Shown here: one piece after another, positions 46,006 to 57,275 of the stretch
Layout of the letters: every line of letters starts with the position of its first letter
Position numbering within the stretch: the first letter of the stretch is position 1
NCBI GenBank assembly: GCA_010093605.1
Contig: MU004193.1
Span: 1,495,520 to 1,559,519 of the forward strand
From: Lophium mytilinum
Taxonomy: Eukaryota; Ascomycota; Dothideomycetes; Mytilinidiales; Mytilinidiaceae
Length of the DNA: 64,000 nucleotides
Direction of reading: 5' to 3'
Made by a program: the position numbers and the translations under genes
Notes under the pieces: model-generated
What the model was told of the DNA's origin: nothing
What the model saw: only the letters and a program-made list of their open reading frames with translations
Database searches by the model: none

Positions 46006-47072
46006 ATTTAGCATTCATATAGACATCTTGGAGGAAGGGTCTCTCGAGGATTCGATATTCACAGAAACCATCTCTCGCAAGGTTTGGCTCCCGTAAGAGC
46101 CGCTTATCCAAGTTCCCTGTTCGTCTAAACCTCGGAGCAGTAGAATTGAAGAATGTGGAGCATATCTAATCCTTCACAGACCAAGTCCCCTGAATCATCC
46201 CTTCAACGGCAGTCTCCACATCAGAAGTGAGGGCTGCCATCTCTAAGAACCTCAACATGACTGCTACACAGCAAGATGTTACTCGACACATGTCCATCTA
46301 CCCCGCCATGACCATCCATTGTTTCACTCTTCAATGTTTCAATTCACCCCGCACACGCCAACACGCCTAAAACACTCGGCAATGCTTAGCGAAGCTTGAG
46401 CACGGTCCAAACATACCATAGTACGCAGCGCCATCTCCCCTGCTCCAATCGCGCCCAGCCTTCTCCGCAAATAAAGGCGTCTCCCGGGCTCCGAGGGTGT
46501 GCAGGAAGCACGTTCGTCATGTGAGTGCGCCGCCGCGCCGGGGTCGTCCATGAGCGAAGGGTGTGAGCCTCGCCGCAGCGCGTAGGGAATCTATTCCCAG
46601 AGAGCGCTTCGAGTAGAGATCTGCCAGCCGCCGACTTCTTCACCTTGTTGAGAAGGCCGCAAGCCAAGAGGAGGGACGGGTATGCATCCAAGCGCGCGTC
46701 AGAGTGAAGAGGGGAGCGGATTTGCAGTCCGCGTGGCCCAGGGTAAGAGCGGGCCAACAACAGGCTTAGTCTAGCACAGCAACGCAACGCAAGCTGGGTG
46801 GCTGGTTCTGTGCCATGTGTGTTAGTGTTTTCCTTGACCTCATCGCCGCCCCCGGGGCGATCCCTCGCGCCTGTCAGCCAGCCCGGATGTCTTATTCTTG
46901 TTCTGTCGTGTCGTAAGCCGTGCCGTGTACCTGCGTCTTACACTCTTACAACCTCACGCCTCACTCTCGCTTTCTATCACCCGTCAGATCTGACTCCTTG
47001 GTGAAGCTGCGGGTTGACTACGACGCTCGTTTGTGAGAACCTTGGTCGCTGAAGAAGTCGAGTGGGAATCAG
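46006..47072. other. Intergenic region
   Basis: About 1.1 kb lies between the fusion gene and the GH76 gene, both on the plus strand. No domain-bearing ORF or repeat was recognised. The right end should contain the GH76 promoter. Confidence 0.45.
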
Positions 47073-48729
47073 ATGGCGTTTCTACGGAAAGCGGCGCATG
47101 CGCTGCTTGCGCTCAGCCTCGTTGGTAGGACAGTAACGCCCGTTGCTGCCATTACTTTGGATCCGACGAACTCTGGTATGTCTGCTCATACACTGTCAGC
47201 TCATCTCTTTCTCGAACCAATACAACATGTCAACTGCATCATTTCAAAAAAGACATTACACAACATCAACATGAACGATGCAGCCCAACTAACACATCCG
47301 AACCACAGACTCGATCAAAAGCGCCGCCAAAATAGTCGCGAAAGATCTCATGGGATACTACGCGACAGGCTCGACTGGTGCGGTCCTTAGCGGTATCCCC
47401 GGCTTGCTCACATACCCACCTTACTACTGGTGGGAGGCTGGCGCCATGTTCGGGCAGATGGTGGAGTACTGGTACTACACCGGCGACGACACATACAATG
47501 ATATAGTGTCGGCGGGGATGCAGAACCAAGTCGGTGTTGCGCGGGACTTTGTGCGTTCCCCAGCCTTCCAACTCGACGTTTCAAAGAACACATCTAACGC
47601 TGATACGTGCCGCAGATGCCCGCCAACCAGTCGAAAGATGAAGGTAACGACGACCAGCTCTTCTGGGCCTTCGCCGTCATGTCCGCAACCGAAGTCGGCT
47701 TCCCGAACCCTGCGGCCGACAAGCCGCAATGGCTCGCGCTGGCCCAATCCGTCTTCAACCAGCTCACAACCCGCTGGGATACCTCGCTGTGCGCCGGCGG
47801 GCTGCCCTGGCAGATCTACACCTGGAATCAGGGGTACAACTATAAGAACACCGCCGCGAACGGAGGACTCTTCCAGCTTGGCGCCCGGCTGGCGAAATAC
47901 ACCGGCAACCAGACATACGCGGACTGGGCAAATAAAGCGTACGACTGGCTTGCGAGCAGTCCGCTGATTACCGCCGATCTGCAGGTGTACGACGGAAGCA
48001 ACAGCCTGCAAAACTGCACCGACGCAGATCGGCTGCAGTGGTCGTATAACTACGGCATAATGATTGGAGGAGCTGCCTACGTTCGTCGTCCCCCAAACCC
48101 CCCTCCCTCACCCCCAAACTAACCGGGCAACCCAGATGTACAACTACACCAACGGCTCCACCATCTGGCAAACGCGCCTCACCGGCTTCCTCACGCACGC
48201 CGAATCCGTCTTCTTCCCCACCGCCTACGGCTCGCAAACCATGGTCGAAGTCGCGTGCGAAGTCACGCAGAAATGCGACGTCGACCAATGGAGTTTCAAA
48301 GCCTACCTCGCGCGGTGGATGGCCATTTCCGCACAAATCGCGCCCTTCACCGCCGCCAAGATCACGCCCTTGCTGCAAGCCTCCGCGAAGGCGGCCGCGA
48401 CGCAGTGTAACGGCGGCACCGACGGGACTGAGTGCGGCTCGCGCTGGTTCCAGGATACGTGCGACGGCAACGTGGGGGTAGGGCAGAGCATGAGCGCGCT
48501 GAGCGTCATCCAGGCGAACCTGATTGCGAGCGCGAAGGCGCCGCTGAGTGCGGATACGGGGGGGACGAGTAAGGGGAATCCGGCGGCGGGGACGGGGGGG
48601 AATGAGGGGAGTGCGAAGACAGGGTTGAGTGAGATTACGACGGCGGATAAGGCGGGGGCGGGGATTGTGACGACTTTGGCCCTCATAGCGGTTTTGGGGG
48701 GTGGGTGGTTCTTGGTTAGTGGCGATTGA
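47073..48729 (+). CDS. GH76 mannan endo-1,6-alpha-mannosidase (Dfg5/Dcw1 type), GPI-anchored
   Basis: Four exons (47073-47175, 47309-47550, 47616-48080, 48136-48729) give 467 residues. The signal peptide (LLALSLVGRTVTPVAA) is followed by the GH76 barrel: GLLTYPPYYWWEAGAMFGQM, the catalytic pair D127-D128 in DEGNDDQLFWAF, CAGGLPWQIYTWNQGYNYKN, and WSYNYGIMIGGAAY. A Ser/Gly/Thr-rich linker and a hydrophobic end (GIVTTLALIAVLGGGWFLV) fit a GPI-attachment signal. Dfg5/Dcw1 enzymes act at the plasma membrane and link GPI mannoproteins to the cell wall. The third intron has an unusual donor, GTTCGT, but the protein alignment needs it. Confidence 0.94.
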
Positions 48730-49169
48730 GGGGTAAGAGTGAAGGTTTGTGATGTGTTAATGATGGGTTGGGTTAGGTTTTGCGTTTGGGCGTTTTTCGG
48801 GTTTCTCTCTCGCGCGCACTCCTTGGGGGCGCGCGAGAGGGTCGGGTTGCCTGCTCTTTTGCGCCCGCGGTGGGTTCTTTGTATATATTCATATCTCATG
48901 TCCAAGGAGATAACCTCCAGACGTCTTCGATGAGTTGAAGGAAGCAGGTATGCTTCGGCTTTTATATTGAAACGCACCATCGTAACCAGAATTGGTATCC
49001 CGTCCTTCCCTTAAAGCTCGTTAGAGAGCTAGGTAGCTGTCAATACAAAGTTACACATGTCGTTGAAACCAAGCCGTTGCCCAGGAGCGCTCATCGCTGC
49101 CAAGGGGGTGCCGGTGCCTGGGCGCCGAGTCGTAGGGCGGGAGGCGGGAGGGTGGGATGGTGGGTCATA
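48730..49169. other. 3' flank of GH76 gene
   Basis: Contains a short inverted repeat around 48813-48839 (CTCTCGCGCGC / GCGCGCGAGAG) that could form a hairpin in the 3' region of the GH76 transcript. No gene was recognised. Confidence 0.5.
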
Positions 49170-49686
49170 GCTCTTTAGAAAAGTTCAAATATTTTTGACC
49201 GAGCTAGAGGACCTCTTACAGTGGTGGACAGGTGTAGATAGCGCCTACCTACCGCCGTGCTGATATATGTAGTTTGGCTCTTTCAATGGATCTTGTGTTT
49301 TTTGACCTTGTTAGAGGACTTCTCGTGGCGGTGAACGAGTGGAGATAGACCCCTATATAGCACTTTTCTTATTTACAAAGCCTAGCTCTTCACATCCCAT
49401 TCCACTTTTTTCAACGTCTTTAGAGTACCTCCTGCAGTGGTGAGCAGGTGTAGATAGCGCTTATCTAACAACCCTCCCAGCTTACGCGCTCTAGCTCTTT
49501 ACATCCTTTCCTACGTTTCATAACTTCGTTGGTGGAACCTCCTGCAGTGGTAAACAGGTTCTACCTAGCATCATATCAATTCACATAACCTAGCTCTTTA
49601 CATCCTGTTCTACGTTCTACAACTTACTTGGAGGACTCCTTGCGGCGGCGAGCAGGTGTAGACAACGTCTTTACCACTACAGCATA
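49170..49686 (-). repeat. Satellite array, reverse orientation, about five units
   Basis: Blocks such as CTAGCTCTTTACATCCT (about 49491 and 49589) are the reverse complement of the landmark in the array at 42.3-44.1 kb. TTAGAGGACxTCTxGxGGxGG-type segments recur about every 107-109 bp (at about 49207, 49314, 49423, 49531 and 49630). The array ends against the stop codon of the decayed hydrolase. Together with the first array it brackets the 44.1-49.2 kb block. Confidence 0.87.
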
Positions 49687-50863
49687 CTACAACATCATGG
49701 ACCTACCAGCGTCGCTACCGCTATGGATGGATTCCACCTCCGGCCACTTCCTCGAAGGCAGCAGCTCCGCCAATAAAGGTTCTTCGCTGCCCAGAACGTT
49801 ATCGAAGAACGCCGAGGTAATCGCCGTTTGGATATGCCACATCCGCGAGCTGTTGATCGTACCCACCAATGTGGTATTAACGCGTCCCCTCAAGTGGAGC
49901 AGCTCATGCCATAGCCCGACGTCCGAGAAGTCAAGATGGTGGGTGCCGCTGACCCTCAACTCCTCCCACCACGCGGTCTGGTTTCCTTCGAACCACTACC
50001 CGCTGAGACCGTAGATAATGTCATCGTAGCCGTGCTGGCCGTCGCGGAGCATCAAAAAGGGCTTCGCGACATCGACGGTGCCGCCGAAGAGAGTGTCAAT
50101 GAAGGCACCGTCATAGTTGATCTCGGCGATCACAGCGTCGTGGCGAGACACCACGGCGGTGCCAACGCCACCTTCTGTGGAGAATCCGAAGTGCATTTAG
50201 GTGGATGTATTGAAGGGAGCGCGGGGCTCTTCGACAAGAGGCGGGGAGACCTGCAGCAGGGCGTCGAAGTCGGTTTTGTAGTTTCAGTTGACTTTGTAAA
50301 GAAGAGTGTCCTTGGCCTAGTCGTACTCAATCGGGAACCCGTACACGCTGCCACCTCCGTATGGTCTCTTCAAGAATGGTAGCTCTCCCGGGTGGTCGAT
50401 GCATAGAACAGTGGAGCCTTGCGAAGCCATATCTGAAGTGATCATGGTGTTAGACGAGCAGGGCATACCAGCTCCTGGAGAGAATAAGATTGTTGGGTAT
50501 CTGCGTGCGCCCCGTAGGACCGGGAAGAACGGGCGGCTGCAATTGGAGATGAGTCCATAGTTTCTGCAACTCCCCATTCGGGATCCCCCATCCTTGCTCA
50601 ATCAGTCTGGCTAGCTCGAAGTCCATATACTTCGAAGAGGTCTCGGCGGTTGGCGGTCTGTTAGTCCGATGCAAGACATTCACCACGATGAATTCGCCGG
50701 TGTTATTTGACCCTTTCGGCGCCAGAGAGTGGTCATGAGTGGTGTGCTTGAACATATGCTGTGTCTCTCCGACATGGTAAATGCCAGATGGCTTCGGGAA
50801 GAACACTTTGCCGCCTGCGGCTACAACCGCGACGAAGATTGTTATAAGCACTACCAACAGCAT
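49687..50863 (-). pseudogene. Decayed PAF-acetylhydrolase-like secreted lipase
   Basis: The protein is readable in pieces. The 5' part (50863 to about 50540) begins with a membrane or signal segment, MLLVVLITIFVAVVAAGG, then KVFFPKPSGIYHVG and QGWGIPNGELQKLWTHL. The frame then shifts and continues as RRYPTILFSPGAGMPCSS, DHPGELPFLKRP, GFSTEGGVGTA (nucleophile elbow), AEINYDGAF (acid) and GTHHLDFSDVGLW (histidine). The order matches the platelet-activating-factor acetylhydrolase family of alpha/beta hydrolases. In-frame stops lie at 50317-50319, 50284-50286, 50197-50199 and 49996-49998. No intron of usual length repairs the shift near 50500-50550. All catalytic residues are still recognisable, so inactivation is recent. 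Confidence 0.8.
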
Positions 50864-51043
50864 GACGAGACTTCAGAAAGATTATGAGCAACAGTTACGG
50901 ACCTCTCGGTATGCCCTTGTTGTTCTTATTATTGGTAGCGGATCCTACGGGTGAGGACAGTTAGTGACCTGCCTCATTAACTACTTGCGTGATCGTACTG
51001 TAGACTTGGCAATCGGAGTGGTTAATGATTTCTTCGAGAGTTG
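50864..51043. other. Upstream of the decayed lipase
   Basis: Short flank with nothing recognised. Confidence 0.4.
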
Positions 51044-51410
51044 TCGATTCGGTTTGAAGCGTCGTTGAGACGTCTTCTTCTTCAATGGGTCTTACGAAGA
51101 TGATTTATCACTCTGATGGGTCGTCCTCGCCGAGGGCAGGCTGTGGAATAGCGATCGGGTACCATATACTACAGTCTACAGCCACACGAATGAAGAGTGA
51201 GGCGTGCAGGTCTGCCTTCCAAGGCTGAATGGAATTCGGCAGGTGGGAACATGACGGAGCGTGATGATACGGTTAAGGGAATAGGTATGGACGTGTGCTT
51301 AGTGTAAAGGATAGCTAATTCAGACAGGCAACTCCGACCGAACGTCTCCGCTTCCACCTTCTTTTCCTCGCAAACTCCAGTTCACCCCAACACCTAGCCA
51401 TTATAGCACT
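51044..51410. repeat. Dispersed ~365-bp repeat, copy A
   Basis: The segment is homologous to 62700-63070 in the same orientation. Shared blocks in the same order include TGTCGATTCGG..TTTGAAGCGTC, CAGCCACAC, CAGGTCTGCCTT versus CAAGTCTGCCTT, CGGCAGGTG, GCGTGATxxTACG, AGGCAACTCCxACCGAACG and CATTATAGC. Copies differ at many sites and by indels. There is no open frame. It may be a relic of a mobile element or a duplicated promoter region. Confidence 0.75.
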
Positions 51411-51784
51411 TCTGTGCATGACACGCATACTCACGTGGGGTTCGCGTTTTACTCAGGAGGGCTATCAACACCATCTTGAAAAGCCTTTTGGAACAGGAAC
51501 TCCAGGTCTCAGCTCCGCTTTTCTTTTCTTTTTACTTCAGAGTATCGATGTAGTAACGTAATATCAAGACTCTTGAATTTCACGCTGTCTCGAATCCTAT
51601 TTAGGTAAGAGGACCTCGAGGTCAGTATTGAAAAGTGCGCGTGCTCTGCTAAGCCCAAGTAAAAACTCATTACACAATATTGTGCAGTACCCGGGACCAT
51701 TTGAAGTAACGGTGTATATCATTCATCAATCTTCATGCCTCTAAGAGTACGGAAAAAAGGTGGTGAGACGAACGGGACACCTCC
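51411..51784. other. 3' flank of the Zn2Cys6 gene
   Basis: No gene or repeat was recognised. Confidence 0.45.
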
Positions 51785-53775
51785 TCACCAATTGATCGTT
51801 TTCAACACCCCCTTGTCCCCCTCTTGAAACTGCTGTATACTCCTAAAAGTAACGTTCGCTTGGCGTAACCCGGTATATACAATCTCGATATCACGCGTGC
51901 GCAGCGGCAATGGCATATCCTCCGCTGCCGTTAAGACTACCCGAATGTCTGACATAGGGAGCCCGACGTAGTTCAAATATGCGGTTTCTTCCATCATCAT
52001 CGATTCTCGTGCTATCCGCCCTGCTAGCACGCTATCCCATAGTCCCTCACGCCGCGGGTAGTTCAGAAGAAGCGCTATGGCCTTTCGCCGGAGTATGGGG
52101 TGGCGGGAGCGAAAGGCGACGAGGAAGAGCGAGATGACGACGCCGAAGCCGACCGTGAAGATCGGGCGTTGGGAGGGCTGGGTAGCGCTGGACACATACG
52201 CGAGCTTGGAAACGAGAGCGTCGTACGGGGGTGATGTTGGTATGGTAGCGGAAGGGTAGAGCGGCACTGGCCCGCCCTGCTCTGCGCCTAACAGCTGACT
52301 TGAGATATCAACCATGGCAATGAAATGTGGCTCACAGCGATCCCACGCCATCTCCGCGAGCGTGGATTGCAGCTGAAACATAGTCGAGAACGCGGCGATG
52401 TCATTGCGGTGCAGGTTGAGCGCTAGGACCGCTTTGTGCTCTTCTGTGCTCAGCCGGGTCGTTGGGCGACGGAGGTATTCTTCGAGCACCTTGTCGCCTA
52501 GTTCTATCCTCTCCATGAAGCCATTGAACGTGTATATCACGGCTTCCACGGCTTCTGGTGTAGTCGGTGGCTGGAGGTCGAGGCTTTGGAGGAAAGCGAG
52601 CACTGCGTTGAAGGTTCCCTCGATGTAGTAGCGTATTTGCGGGAGAGACTTGAACTCCAACGGGATCGTATGCGGGTCGGCGTTAGGTATAGGCTCCCAG
52701 GACCTGATGTCTTTGTCGCTGATCATGCCGCGCGCATGGATGTCGAGGGTGACAAACATGCCTCGTAGCGACTCCATGGATACTGGGTGGGTTTGCTCGT
52801 CACAACTAGCGTTCTGCGGGATGCTGTCGGCCTCTCGTAAGAGTTTCAGTCCCCCACGGAGATGTTCCATAGCTTCAGAGTTATGGCCTTGTATGCTGGC
52901 AAAGCACATGAACAAGACGCATGCAGTCATCGCGTTTATTCGGTCCATTTTTGACATACCGCTCGAGCCTGAGTGTTTCACGATCTCTTGGATCGAGCGG
53001 TTGCATTGCTTCAGTCCAAACCGCAGAGTCTGGTCTGATACATCGTCAGGTAAGACAGGAAGGGTGCAGCCAATAAACTTCTGGTGGAGAGCACCAAGCG
53101 CAGTTACAGCGTATCGGATAGATTGGTGTTCATTTGCTGCCAAAAGAAGGTCTTGAACCCAGAAAGTTGAGTCGAAGAATCCTGCCATCTCAGGCGCGGT
53201 ATAGAGTTGGAAGAACTTCAGACTCCGGCTCTCAGCTGATGTTTCAGATGCAAAAGCGGGATCCATGAAGGCTGCTGGTGTTGATCTGGCATATCCAGGG
53301 AGAAGGCTTGTTGATAACCGGGTCGATTTGGGGGGCCTTGCAGCTCTCACGACGGCTTGGCTGTCTTGCTTCTGGGCCTTGGGGGGTTCATATCCATCGC
53401 ATTTTCGTCCAGTAGACGTACATCGCTTGCAATCAGGTTTGTCTTCATCGCACTTCACGCGTCGGATGCTAGAATGCGTCAGATAGGTATACTTGCGGAG
53501 GGGCCATTGGGAGATAGGGCGCACCTATCCATCAGGCAGTCTCGGAGCGTATGGCGTACTATGATGCTAGAAGAAGATGTTACTTACCGACAAGTAATGC
53601 ATCCGGTCTTGACTTTTGTTTTCCAAACTTTTTTGCGGGGTTTTCCGGATGTCCCTTCACTCCTTCTGGTGTCATTGGTGTCTTTGGTGTCAGCCGTGTC
53701 ATTGGTGTCGTCGGTGTCATTCGCGTCGTTCGAGCCATTCGTGGCGATGGTCCCGTAGTTCTCTTTGCCACCCAT
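51785..53775 (-). CDS. Zn2Cys6 fungal transcription factor
   Basis: Two exons (53588-53775 and 51785-53468) with a 119-bp intron give 623 residues. The binuclear zinc cluster spans the splice site: TGCITCRIRRVKCDEDKPDC and KRCTSTGRKC, with C59, C62, C69, C76, C79 and C86. It is preceded by the basic PRKKVWKTKVK. Just upstream, residues 16-36 are a low-complexity Asn-Asp-Thr repeat. The C-terminal ~500 residues are helical, of the fungal regulator type: FFDSTFWVQDLLLAANEHQS, AVTALGALHQ and a conserved middle region. The start at 53775 is the first ATG in the frame; open frame continues upstream without one. Targets are unknown. Neighbouring enzyme genes are candidates. Confidence 0.92.
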
Positions 53776-54930
53776 CCTGTTTGTGGAATCACAGTTCGCG
53801 TATAGAGCACAGTAACTGCATGCAGCAACACGCCCAGCAAATTGGGTAATCGGTGGAAGCTCAAAACGTGGGTGGTGATGGATTTCTTCCAAGATTGAAC
53901 GATCAGGCCAATCAGGACCACGTTGGGCTAGCCATGCTGGAGGCCTAAACGAGGAGGCTGCAGAGGTCTAACAGGACAATGAACAGTCCAGGACACCAGA
54001 AGCAGGTAGCGAAGTTCCCTTCTCAGAGCTTACCACCTTTCAAGGCAGAATTGTGGGATTACTTCCGTGGCTGTAAGTGCTGTTGTCGTGTATTTTATCT
54101 TACGCCATATAAAAGATAGATGTTACAGCCCCAATAGCTTAGGAGGGGGCGGACGTCAGATTGTGTTGGTGTTGGATGTCCTAGACGTGAAGCTAAACCA
54201 CGGAGCGGACTGAGCTTCAAAGATGCCGGCTGCACCGTACTTCTTAAACGAACCGACCAATCCGAAGCCGAGCTGGCGTGAGCACAACAGGGACGCTTCG
54301 CTCGATCCTGCCTTGGCAGCTGTCAGCACGTACGTTTTCGCATCACTTAACACAGACTACTCCGATACCCAGCACTTCGAATCCTGGCCTCTACTCCACC
54401 GAAGCCACTGATTTTGAGATAGTGTATATTGAGGAAGCTTAGTGCTTAGGAATCAGGTTAACAGTCATTAAAGATGTGTCAATGGAGAATCCTCCTTCCC
54501 TCTACCATCACTTCGACAGCGTTCAAGATGCTCCAAAAGCGACTGCAATCCATGGGCTGATACCAGGGCTCCGACGGAAAGCACTTGTTTCACTGGACTC
54601 CAGCATCATGTCGGGTCCTCCATGACAGTGTATCCACCCGCCTCAGCCCTATTTCCAAGCACGTGGTGGGCTTAGCCTTATCCCCACGGCCTCAAAACCG
54701 ACACCCATATGCCCCACACTATCTACACTAGCCCAGGAACACGGAACTCATTCGCTGTATCGTTTATGCTGCCCTGTTGATCAACGCTCCTCTTTCGACG
54801 CCATGATGCAATCAATGAGGCTGACGCGTACCTGTCTCTACTTTATAGTCTAGCTTTTTGCTCTTATTCTTGTTCTTCTCATCCATTCTATCACCTTTGG
54901 CCTATTTCAACCTATCTTGTGAACGCAACT
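53776..54930. other. Divergent promoter region
   Basis: About 1.15 kb lies between the regulator (leftward) and the serine hydrolase (rightward). Only short ORFs without domains are seen. It should contain both promoters. Confidence 0.5.
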
Positions 54931-56811
54931 ATGAAATCATTCTCTTCCTTATCCAATCTGCTTTTTCTTGCTTGGCTGGCTGTCATCGCAACCGCACAAA
55001 CCGACAAGAATGCATTGCTACGAGGCCCTGTCTTCCCGACGCCTTCCCGCCCAGACTCGTCAAAATCCGTCCAAGCAGCTCGGGAAGCATTCCCCAAGGT
55101 TCTCAACGAGGCTTTGAGCACGGGACTACTGGACAACTCTACAACATCCTTCTCTATCAACGTGTTCTCGGCCTCCGATAACAAGACTTTGTTCTCATAT
55201 CACTTCGAAGCACCAGGCCTCAACGGGTCTTTACCTTCAGGGCATTTGAATGATGACACTATTTATCGCATCGGTAGTCTCTCCAAGCTTTTCACGGTGT
55301 ACACACTTCTCGCAAAGACTGGATTTGCGGATTTCAACCAACCCATCACCAAGTACATTCCCGAGCTTGCAGCTACAGACACGAATAGCACGTTGAACGA
55401 GGCACAATGGAGCGATATCACGGTTGAAGCGCTGGCAAGTCAGTTGTCAGGCATTACGCGAGATTGTAGGTTTTGACACTGGCGTATGCTCCTGGACGTG
55501 TGCTAAAACCTCAACAGACGGACTCGGCGACCTCGCTAACCTCCAAACTCTGAATGCAACTGCTGTCGGTCTGCCGGCCAACTCGGATGCTCCTGTGTGC
55601 GGTTTCGGCACCGGATTCTTGAAACCTTGTAGCAGAAAAGGTAACTCTAAATCTCTCCAATTTTATTTAATCCATCGCTAACGATGTTAGAATATATCAC
55701 GGGCCTCCTCTCCCAACCCCCTCTCACTTCAACGTATAACACACCGATCTACTCTAATGCAGGCTTCGCCCTCCTCGGCCTCATCATTGAAAGTATCACC
55801 AATCAGACTTTCTCGGCCGCCTTCGACACCGCGATCCTCCAGCCCCTCAATCTTAGCCGCACCTCCATTCTCTCGCCCAACGACACTAACATAATCGTCC
55901 CCGGCGGTCTCGAAGAAAGCGACTTCCTCCCGGACTTAGGTGTCGAAGACCCAGCTGGTTCTTTCTTCTCTACCCCTTCTGATCTCATGACCTTGGGTCG
56001 CTCAATCCTACAATCCACCCTCATCCCCGCTGCCCTAACTCGCCGCTGGATGCAGCCACACGCCACTACCTCAAACCCCCTCCACCTCGTCGGCGCTCCC
56101 TGGGAAATTTTCCGCACAGCTATCCCTATCTCCTCTACAACAAACACGACGAGACTTGTAGACCTCTACACCAAAAGCGGAGACGTGCCTAATTACGCCT
56201 CCGCACTCGCTCTCGACGCCGATCACAACATCGGCTTCAGCATCCTCGCCGCCGGCAATCAAACCACAGCCCAACGTGGCGTGCTCGCCTCCCTTCTTGC
56301 TAACACCTGGATTCCCGCGCTCGAAGCCGCCGCAAAGGAAGAAGCAAACGCGACATACACCGGCACCTACACCAACGCGAAGACGAACACATCGCTAGAA
56401 ATCGCGATCGATGATGACCGCCCCGGCCTCAACATCGTCAGCTTCGTTGCCAACGGCGTCAATTTTACGGACTCGATCCTCGCGTTCAACGGCGTCACAC
56501 CTGAGGAAGCCGCGGCTGCGGGAATAGAAGTCAGTATCCGGCTTTATCCCTCCAGTCTTACTGAAGGCGACCTTGTCGGCTTCCGCGGAATTGTGGAGAT
56601 GTTGCCGTATAGTCCCTTGTCGACGATAGCGCCGTTTGACACGTGGGGTGATGCGTGGCTTGCTGTGGATGGGACGACGTATGGGGCGGTGGGTATTGAT
56701 GATTATGTGTTCAAGCTTGGAGAGGCGGGAAGCAATGGAGAGAGAGAGGCCGTAGAGATAAGGCCAAGGGTGTTGAGGCAGGATGTGGGGAGGGCTGTCA
56801 AGGGTGTGTAG
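54931..56811 (+). CDS. Secreted beta-lactamase-fold serine hydrolase
   Basis: Three exons (54931-55465, 55518-55640, 55691-56811) give 592 residues. Introns are 52 and 50 bp, the second with a GCTAAC branch. A signal peptide (LFLAWLAVIATAQ) precedes the domain. The class C beta-lactamase/PBP-like motifs are S116-L-S-K119 in RIGSLSKLFTVYTLL and Y240-S-N242 in PIYSNAGFALLGLI. A short C-terminal beta-rich domain follows from about residue 450 (ANATYTGTYTNAKTNTSLEI). Fungal members are mostly uncharacterised; relatives act as esterases, acyltransferases or peptidases, some in secondary metabolism. Many N-glycosylation sequons (for example NATY, NQTT) fit secretion. Confidence 0.9.
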
Positions 56812-57275
56812 TTCGGATCCGTATGATGGCGAGAGTGGTGCTGATATGGGCCAGAACACACGAGTCGGATGATCCAGAAAGGGTTGGATCCGGAGTATTG
56901 GGATTGACCGCTGTTATGTCCTTTCCAAGGAGGTCGGAAACACGAATACGGCCTTTTGACAGTGAGCCGGTATTCTCAGGAAGTTGCATGGTAGTCGGTT
57001 TTAGAGCGTAGATATATAGAATATAATGCAAAGAGTCAGAATTTATCAATGAGAAAAGTGTTCTCTAGGTACTATTCGCCCTTGTTTACCACTACATAAA
57101 GTTTCTCAGCATACTGCGAGCGATTTGGATCGAGTGTAAGGATCCAGTGCCCATGGTTCAGATAGGGGTAATTCGGGGTCACTTGCACGTGTATAGCGCT
57201 GTGTAGAGTCCTCCGGCCTATTGTGTGCACATCGAACGGGATGGAAAGAGTTGGACACCATAGATTAGATGAGCT
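56812..57275. other. Convergent intergenic region
   Basis: This is the shared 3' flank of the serine hydrolase and the SDR. Nothing recognised. Confidence 0.5.

Noticed and set aside
49936-50382. 148-codon plus-strand ORF
   Set aside because: It is antisense to the decayed lipase, whose motifs are clear on the other strand.
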